The position numbers were made by a program, and so were the translations under genes. From Ashinkailepas kermadecensis (Eukaryota; Arthropoda; Thecostraca; Neolepadidae): 64,000 bases of DNA. Numbering within the stretch: the first letter of the stretch is position 1; every line of letters starts with the position of its first letter. This document shows, piece by piece, positions 57,665 through 64,000 of this stretch. The notes under the pieces were generated by a model. It worked only from the letters and a program-made list of their open reading frames with translations, did no database searches and was not told the DNA's origin. The stretch is taken from contig JAOTOM010003936.1 of assembly GCA_034440615.1 (NCBI GenBank), forward strand, positions 124,001-188,000, given 5' to 3'.

Positions 57665-58686
57665 CAGTAGTCGGTTTTACAGCGGAACTTTGCTCCCAGG
57701 TCACGTGGTCTCAGGAACGAGATAGAGAGAGAAGACCCGGCATAGTGATCTGCATAAATTAAAAGCGACCAGCAAATATAATTCTCACATCAGTTTTGAT
57801 AACGAAATAGGTTTTACTATTGACGCTGCTGAAATAAGTAGAATTAAACTTACGAATATCAGCAAATTGCAATACGCTTTCTAATTTACGTCGAGACTGC
57901 ACTCAGCTCTACGGTATCTGGCAGCGGACGGATGACTGCCAGATGACAAATTGGCGCTGTGGTTAAATTAGCGAAGGATGCGGTTATAAGCCAACTTCCT
58001 GAGCAACGGTAGAGAAAATGATAACAAAAGTACACTTAATCGATGTCAACCAAGTTTATAAATCCATACCTGATACTGCCGACATGCTCACGCCGCACAA
58101 CTAATAAATAAACACAACACACATCCCACGAGTAGGACGCTCATGCACCGACTGATTTGTTGCCTGCCGCGTACTGGGATATAGGTTTCGGAATATAAAA
58201 TGGTTTAAGGAACATTATACTAAACAATCAGTCCAAAATCGTTTTATTCTCACCACCAAGAAACAAGTTTCGTCAATAAAAAAGTTCCGAAAATTGAGTG
58301 AAATCAATTCTTGTTAATCATAAATGTTCTTCGATGTACTTTTTTAGTTCATGTCTGGAATGTTTAGTTGAAGCAAGGAATGACTTGGAAGGATGTAAAG
58401 CGACTAGACGGGAGAGCAAATTGCCGCTGTAAAACCGACTAGTGTTTAAAACCAAAAAATGTAAATCTTCAAATCAAAGTTATATGAAATGAAAATTAAT
58501 TCTTAGGTACAATATCAGTTTATACGCCCAATAACGGACCATTACTTTACTATAATTAACACAAAATGACCGTAAAAAGTAAACGTATTTGGCGTTATGC
58601 TAGCTGCTAACTTTTATACCATCTATAAAATTATTATACCCGCTATACTAAACACGAGCAAAGTTCCGCTGTGAAACCGGCTAGTG

Positions 58687-59465
58687 TCACGCCCAGTTAT
58701 CGAAAACCGTTATTTATGCGTCTCCCAACGCAGTCACATGGCTGGGGTGGGGATATTTACCTCCTGGCCAGTTGTGCTGCCCGTAGATGCAGCATCTGCA
58801 CCGGCAGACGCCAACAGATCCACATCCGGCCAGTGTTCCGGCGTCGCTCCATCACAGACCACACACACACCAATCAACTCCAGCTCCCAGCGACTGCCGG
58901 CCGCCGCCGGCACGGCGACTGCTCGACGCCTGCGGTTCTGGGGCGCAGCCACGCAGCCGCGCATTCACAGTTATACACCTCGGACCGTGACAACACTGCC
59001 ACCTGTCGGCGCTGCTGAGAAGTACCCACTTCAAGACGGTTCCACAATGCCTCGAACAGAGTGCCCGTCAGCAGGAAAATGCTCTGGTTGAAAACAATAT
59101 CAGGGTTGAGGGTCTGAGTGGGGAGTTTGAGGAGTTAGGCGGTGCGACGGTATATGTGGAAGACGGCTCTGATTTCAGTGATGACAAAATACAGTTGTGC
59201 TGCCAGCTAGTGACACAATGCAATTGTTCCGAGAACCGGTCGTTGAGGTCAGGTGTATTCGGCAAAGCGAGGGCGAGCGTCGGCGTAGTAACGGGGAAAC
59301 GTCGGCTGGATATCGGGAAAGAGTAGATAAGATAGCGTTCACTGAAAACGAATTTCATGGATTGTTCGGTACAATCTGGTCACATATAGACAGAGCCCAC
59401 TGATAACTCCGCTGTGCCATTTTTTGGCGTGACTGACCGCTCAGTATCGCAGTCCTTATTTTTTA
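58687..59465. other. Possible decayed coding segment or LINE B leader
   Basis: A + strand frame 58684-59091 (135 residues) and, after 59085, a run reading ENNIRVEGLSGEFEELGG and VYVEDGSDFSDDKIQL up to about 59325 look mildly protein-like. They change frame and lack splice signals or known motifs. Confidence 0.3.
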
Positions 59466-59705
59466 TTTTCGTGGGGTGACACCCTTCGCTCTTTTCTTAT
59501 TTCTTTTTCTCACCCGTTTTCGTCATCATGGAGTATTCAATATCGTACGCTTTACCCCACCAGAGAAATTGTTTACTCCGCCCTGCCTGTTTTGGCGAGG
59601 TTGACTGCCTGTCGCCGCAGTTCTAAATTTTTCATTTTCGTGGGGCGACACCCGTCGCTCTTTTCGTTCATTTCTTGGGGTGACACCCGTCATCCCGCGT
59701 GGATT
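59465..59705 (+). promoter_or_regulatory. LINE B leader with repeated GGGGYGACACCC motif
   Basis: TTTCGTGGGGTGACACCCTT, TTTCGTGGGGCGACACCCGT and TTCTTGGGGTGACACCCGT occur at about 59467, 59635 and 59675, two of them followed by CGCTCTTTTC. Tandem 5' monomers act as internal promoters in many LINEs; that role is an inference here. Confidence 0.45.
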
Positions 59706-59792
59706 TGTTTTTTCTCGCATCGTATTTCTGTTCCCTGTGTTTCTGTGTCCTTATTTCCTTAAGTTACACTAGGTAGGGGTTTTTTCCCCACG

Positions 59793-60956
59793 ATGGGGAA
59801 AGAACGAAAAAAGGACATTGACCCCTGCTCGCCAACGGACTCCGACTTAGATTTTCCTCCACTCACAACGCCTGGCGACCATAGCGCGAACACGGACTTG
59901 GCCACGGATGCTCCATCGACTGATTTAAACGTTGATGACCCGCGCCGAACTGTTCCCCTTGATGACGCCATGGAAGCCCTTTGCGCCTCGTCGAACCCTG
60001 CTCGTCCGAAGACCACGGCCTCGCCTCGCAATCCAGACCAGACCATCACTCTCTACGCCGCTGACCCACGCTCGAACCAGACCACGCCCTCCCAACCTGA
60101 ACCAATCCAGCCCATTGAACCCTACCACGACAGTGCTGGCTCTTACATTGTAGTCAAGCCTGTCGAGGAATCCGTTTCCTTCCGCCGTATCAACGTTTTC
60201 TGGCCGACTAAACAACTCCTTGCCATCTGCTCCCTAGCCAATCCCGACATTGAAGCCCCTGCGAACGGAACCTTGGTCATTAAAACCCAATCCCGAGCCC
60301 AAACCAAAGCCCTCCTCCGCACCACCACATTTTGTGGTAAATCCGTGACCATTTCACTCCACTCCAACCGCAATTCCACCAAGGGCACCGTCTTCGCGCC
60401 GGAGCTCCGCTTCATGTCTGAGGAAGATATTCAAGCGGAGCTCAGGCCGGAGAGGGTGACCCACGTCCGCCGCATCACATCCTTCAAAGATGGCCAGAAA
60501 CGTGATACGAGCCTCCTTGTCCTTACCTTCAATTCTACCACTCTTCCCAAGACCCTACTCGCCGGATACCTACGATTCCAAGTCCGTGTCTTTATTCCTA
60601 ATCCTCTCCGCTGTTTTAACTGTCAGCGCTTCGGCCATGGCAGCAAAACATGTCGCCAACCAGCCCGATGCCCTAAGTGCGGCGAAACACCTCATCCCGA
60701 ATCCACCTGCTCCAAACCTGCCCACTGCCTCAACTGCAACACCGCCGATCACCTGACCACATCACCCCTCTGCCCAGTTTGGCGCAAAGAAAAGGAGGTC
60801 TGCGCTGTGAAGGCCACGACCGGGGTGTCATACCCCCAGGCCCGACGGTCTGTCGAAGCCACCTCCCCGTCAACGAAAACGTATGCTCAGGCGGCCACCG
60901 TTGCTCCCCCACGCGTCGCGTCAACACTACTTCTGCCTGGATGCAAACAGACATGA
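59793..60956 (+). CDS. LINE B ORF1, gag-like zinc-knuckle protein
   Basis: An intact 387-codon frame (MGKERKKDIDPCSPTDSD) preceded by TTTTTTCCCCACG. Residues 1-110 are acidic/Pro/Ser-rich and probably disordered. Residues ~115-270 resemble the RRM-like region of LINE ORF1 proteins (LLAGYLRFQVRVFIPNPLRC at its end). From about residue 274 three CCHC knuckles follow: CFNCQRFGHGSKTC and CPKCGETPHPESTC (both C-x2-C-x4-H-x4-C) and CLNCNTADHLTTSPLC (C-x2-C-x4-H-x6-C). Then comes the usual GVSYPQARRSVEA tail. It binds LINE RNA in ribonucleoprotein particles. The intact frame beside a broken ORF2 suggests that the insertion is fairly young or that some ORF2 breaks are sequence errors. Confidence 0.88.
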   Translation: MGKERKKDIDPCSPTDSDLDFPPLTTPGDHSANTDLATDAPSTDLNVDDPRRTVPLDDAMEALCASSNPARPKTTASPRNPDQTITLYAADPRSNQTTPSQPEPIQPIEPYHDSAGSYIVVKPVEESVSFRRINVFWPTKQLLAICSLANPDIEAPANGTLVIKTQSRAQTKALLRTTTFCGKSVTISLHSNRNSTKGTVFAPELRFMSEEDIQAELRPERVTHVRRITSFKDGQKRDTSLLVLTFNSTTLPKTLLAGYLRFQVRVFIPNPLRCFNCQRFGHGSKTCRQPARCPKCGETPHPESTCSKPAHCLNCNTADHLTTSPLCPVWRKEKEVCAVKATTGVSYPQARRSVEATSPSTKTYAQAATVAPPRVASTLLLPGCKQT

Positions 60957-61402
60957 ATCCCGGTTTGGCTCCACTCAAAAGACTTGCTCCACTGACCACA
61001 CCGACACAAACCACCCTGGCTCCCAACACTCAGACCACTCCGACACAAACCACCCTGGCTCCCAACACTCAGACCACTCCGGCTCCAAACAAACGGACCA
61101 CTCCAGGGAGGAGTGATAGGCCCCGCAGTCACTCCGCTGCGGGAGCGGATTCTCGTTCCCCGTCAGCGGGCCGGCGGTCCGGCCCAGCGCCGGCCGGCGC
61201 CCACGTGACCCGACCGACTCCCGGCCGGCGGGCGTCCCCCGCGGCGGTGGCCGGCCGGCGTGATCCTGCCAAGGTCACCGGTCGGCCGGACGGCTCGAGC
61301 GAGCCAACCACCGCCGGCCGCACTCAACACACGTACCCACCTGAACTGCACTCCTGGCTCCGACATGCACCGAAAGGTGCTGACAAACATTAACTCTTCC
61401 CG

Positions 61403-63920
61403 ATGTCTACTTTTTTGCAATGGAATTGTCGTAGCTTGATATCAAAATGGGCCGAAATGAAAGCTTGTTTTCAATATTCTCGCACCTATTCTCATAGCAC
61501 TTCAAGAAACATGGTTTTTGCCTACAGATACATATAACTTCAACCTTTCCAATTACTCACTGTACCGTCACGATGAGGTCCGTGGATCACATCGCAGTGG
61601 CGGTACAGCACTGTACATCAACAATTATTTTACACATACACAAATTACACTGAATTCACCTTTACAAGCCGTAGCTTGTACTTTACGTTTGCATGGCAGG
61701 AATGTGGATGTATGTTCCATTTATATTCCACCACAAACAGATAACACAAACATTTTGATACAATTAGACAACCTCATGACACAATTCAAAAATCCTTTCA
61801 TATTACTTGGCGATTGTAATGCCCATAGCCCAGCGTGGGATAGAACACGCACACTTACAGACACTCGTGGCCGCATCATTGAACAAATTTTAGACCGACA
61901 TAATTTAGTATTACTGAACATCGGAGAACGAACATTTTGCCGACACCGAAGCATAACATAGGCAGATGGGCGGAAATTGATTGGACAATACCTGAATTCT
62001 AGCGATACCATTGAATTCCACATTTTACTGCGATACGGACCCAGTTTTTTCCTCGCTGGAAATTCAGGGCCGGTTGGGCTCAAAGGCTTTACATATCCTA
62101 TGGTGGTGGGGGCATAAGCCAAGGTTTTACTCACGCCTCTTAATTTTACCCTCAATTTCTGCACCGGCTTTCTTTAAGCAAAATATGGCAGTTAATCCGC
62201 CGATTATCAGGACGCACTCCATTTAAATCACTCCCGGCACTCACAATTCAAAACACCACAATTACAGATCCACAAACAATAGTAAATACAATAGCGGGCA
62301 CCGTGGCTCACAATAGCTCTAACAACAACCACAGACCGGAATTTCTACAAAATGCACAACACACATTTCACACCGATTTGGCACATTTCGATTCGGACAA
62401 CACTGAAACATACAATATCCCGTTTCAAGTTTCAGAACTAAATACTGCAATTTCCTCAACCGGTAATACTTCTGTAGGTCCCGACAATTTACATTATTCC
62501 TTTTTTCAGACATTTATCCAACGACACAAAACATTGCATCTTACAAACATTTAATGCATTATGGACTAGCCATACTTTCCCCGAAACCTGGAAGGAAGCC
62601 CTCATCATCCCTATTCCAAAACTCGGCAAAAACCACAGCAACCCCAACAATTTCCGACCCATCGTTCTCACCAGTTGCCTAGGAAAACTTTTAGAACGTA
62701 TGATTGTAAAAAGACTGACCTGGTACTTAGAAACAAATCATCTGTTATCTCCAATTCAATGCGGTTTTCGTCATGGCCATAGTACAATACATCATCTCAT
62801 TCGATTAGAAACTGACATACGCCTTGGTTATAAAAAAAAAACACGAACACACCATTGCAGTATTTTTAGACATTAGTAAAGCATATGATATGGTATACAA
62901 ACCGGCATTAATTTCCAAACTTCTTCACTTCGGCGTCAAAGGAAATTTAGCTCATTATTTGATAGGATTTTTGTTCGGTCCCGTCATTTTCATCTCCGGT
63001 GCAGGTCAGCGATTTCCGAGTTACATTTTATGAAAAATGGATTACCACAGGGAAGCTGTTTATCACCAGTCTTATTCAACATCATCATTAACGATATTTT
63101 CACCGACATGCCACCTCAGATATCACTCCCTTTTTGCAGATGACAGCGCAATTTAATGCACAGATAAAAATGAAAGACATTGCTTATTTAGACTCCAAAA
63201 CGCACTTGATCGGATGCACCAATGGTCCATCAAATATGGTTTCACATTTTCTGCTCCAAAATCTGCCACAATGATATTCAACAAATCAACTCCATGCCCA
63301 AATCCAGATACAACACTTCACCTGACACTGACATACATTTGGTAAATTCGTTCAAATTTCTTGGTGTTATTTTCGATCGCAAGCTTTCCATGCACCAGGA
63401 CGTCAAACACACCCAGACCAAATGTTTTCACAGACTCAATTTATTTCGCTGTATTACGTCTTCATCATTCGGATCGGATCGTCACACGCTATTACAATTA
63501 TACAAATCCTTGGTTCTTCCCATCATAGAATATGGCTCCATAGTTTACGCAAGTGGCAGTACCTCTGCTTTGAAACTTTTGGACACCTTACAAAATAAAT
63601 TTATTCGCATAGCACTCGGTGCAATGACCGCGTCTCCCATTACTTCCTTACAAATCGAATCAGGAATTGCAGCATTAGGTCTCCGAAGAATTGAACAAAC
63701 ACTCAGATATGCCGCAAAAATTCAATTTAGAGAACTCCATCCCACACACGCATCTGTACAAATTCTCCCAAATCTACACCACGAATATTTAGGTCTCGCC
63801 GAAAAGCGAACCGGGCTTACCATAGCTTCACGCTGTAACAAAGTTGGTTTTGGGGCATCTAAATCCCAGCCATTCAGTCCCCTCCCCGGCGCGCGCCGCG
63901 CCGCCGTTGCCAGTGGGTGA
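61403..63920 (+). pseudogene. LINE B ORF2: endonuclease and reverse transcriptase, frameshifted
   Basis: ATG at 61403 opens MSTFLQWNCRSLISKWAEMK (endonuclease start). A shift near 61480 leads to PILIALQETWFLPTDTYNF, GGTALYINN and LLGDCNAHSPAWDRTRT. The frame breaks at about 61960, and 61960-62300 is badly decayed. RT pieces follow in several frames: PIPKLGKNHSNPNNFRPIVL, TSCLGKLLERM, GFRHGHSTIHHLIRLETDI; motif A FLDISKAYD near 62867; motif B LPQGSCLSPVLFNII near 63046; motif C FADDSA near 63132; and NSFKFLGVIFDRKLSMHQDV. At least five shifts or stops occur, so it is inactive as given. Confidence 0.85.
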
Positions 63921-64000
63921 TGTGATTGTCAGTGGGTGATATAGGACAAGTGATTATATTATGGGAACCCTATGGACCGGCGTGTCTATGATGTCTATGC

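Larger units (their letters stand above)
54719..58686. mobile_element. Nested TIR elements with CAGTAGTCGGTTTTACAGCG tips
   Basis: Four copies of one tip: + orientation at 54719 (CAGTAGCCGGTTTTACAGCG) and 57665 (CAGTAGTCGGTTTTACAGCG); - orientation ending at 58444 (CGCTGTAAAACCGACTAGTG) and 58686 (CGCTGTGAAACCGGCTAGTG). The two left ends share about 300 bp (54719-55035 and 57665-57955, e.g. GGTATCTGGC and GACAGATGGCAAAT / GCCAGATGACAAAT). This fits an element of about 0.8-1.0 kb inserted in, or overlapping, a relative of about 4 kb. No transposase frame is readable; the interior 55040-56260 is AT-rich. Confidence 0.6.
59460..63890 (+). mobile_element. Non-LTR retrotransposon (LINE B), I/Jockey group
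   Basis: Leader with repeated GTGGGGTGACACCC motifs, an intact ORF1 (59793-60956) and a frameshifted ORF2 (61403-63890) with endonuclease and reverse transcriptase. After the RT the protein reads ALGAMTASPITSLQIESGIA and ALGLRRIEQTLRYAAKI, the typical region between RT and RNase H in I-clade elements. No RNase H or poly(A)-like 3' end is seen before about 63890, where a GC-rich unrelated sequence begins. Confidence 0.85.

Overview
The window looks like nuclear DNA from an invertebrate animal, most likely an arthropod. The recognisable genes are split by introns with GT/AG splice sites, there are tRNA-derived SINEs with target-site duplications, two LINE retrotransposons, long arrays of degenerate CCTAA (TTAGG-type) pentamers and many minisatellites. 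I see no bacterial operons, rRNA genes or CRISPR arrays. The species cannot be fixed from sequence alone; a crustacean or arachnid is a guess.

The main gene is the 3' part of WDR47 (nemitin) on the + strand. Six coding exons between 23146 and 39068 have fully compatible phases, sum to 1017 nt and encode the C-terminal seven-bladed WD40 propeller up to the stop codon. A poly(A) signal candidate lies at 39824. The N-terminal LisH/CTLH part of WDR47 is not in view. Two upstream + strand exon candidates (2474-2839 and 15940-16683) have good donor sites but belong to a protein I do not recognise. On the - strand, 45917-47051 is the last exon of a CASD1-like SGNH/GDSL-fold membrane protein.

Layout. 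1-22 kb is GC-rich and dominated by minisatellites (12 to 80 bp units, including a 69-bp satellite of 15 copies at 5316-6356), with SINEs. 22.7-39.9 kb is WDR47 with repeat-filled introns. 40.9-44.6 kb is a decayed LINE (zinc-knuckle ORF1 plus endonuclease part of ORF2). 44.6-59 kb is a mosaic of DNA-transposon-like inverted repeats: a 6.9-kb structure with ~430-bp terminal inverted repeats (47334-54239), a 2-kb inverted repeat built from ~30-bp degenerate units, a perfect 41-bp-arm palindrome, and nested elements at 54719-58686. 59.1-63.9 kb is a second LINE with an intact three-knuckle ORF1 and a frameshifted endonuclease/reverse transcriptase ORF2.

Three observations stand out. (1) A family of tiny (~50-60 bp) insertions, each a covarying hairpin plus an A/C-rich tail, occurs several times with perfect 9-13 bp target-site duplications, which suggests an ultra-short retrotransposed RNA. 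(2) At least five WDR47 exon edges, splice site included, are locally amplified into tandem arrays. (3) Palindromic repeats at 25.6-27.0 kb carry hammerhead-ribozyme-like cores like those reported in Penelope-like elements. Much of the rest is intronic or intergenic sequence in which I could not support genes.
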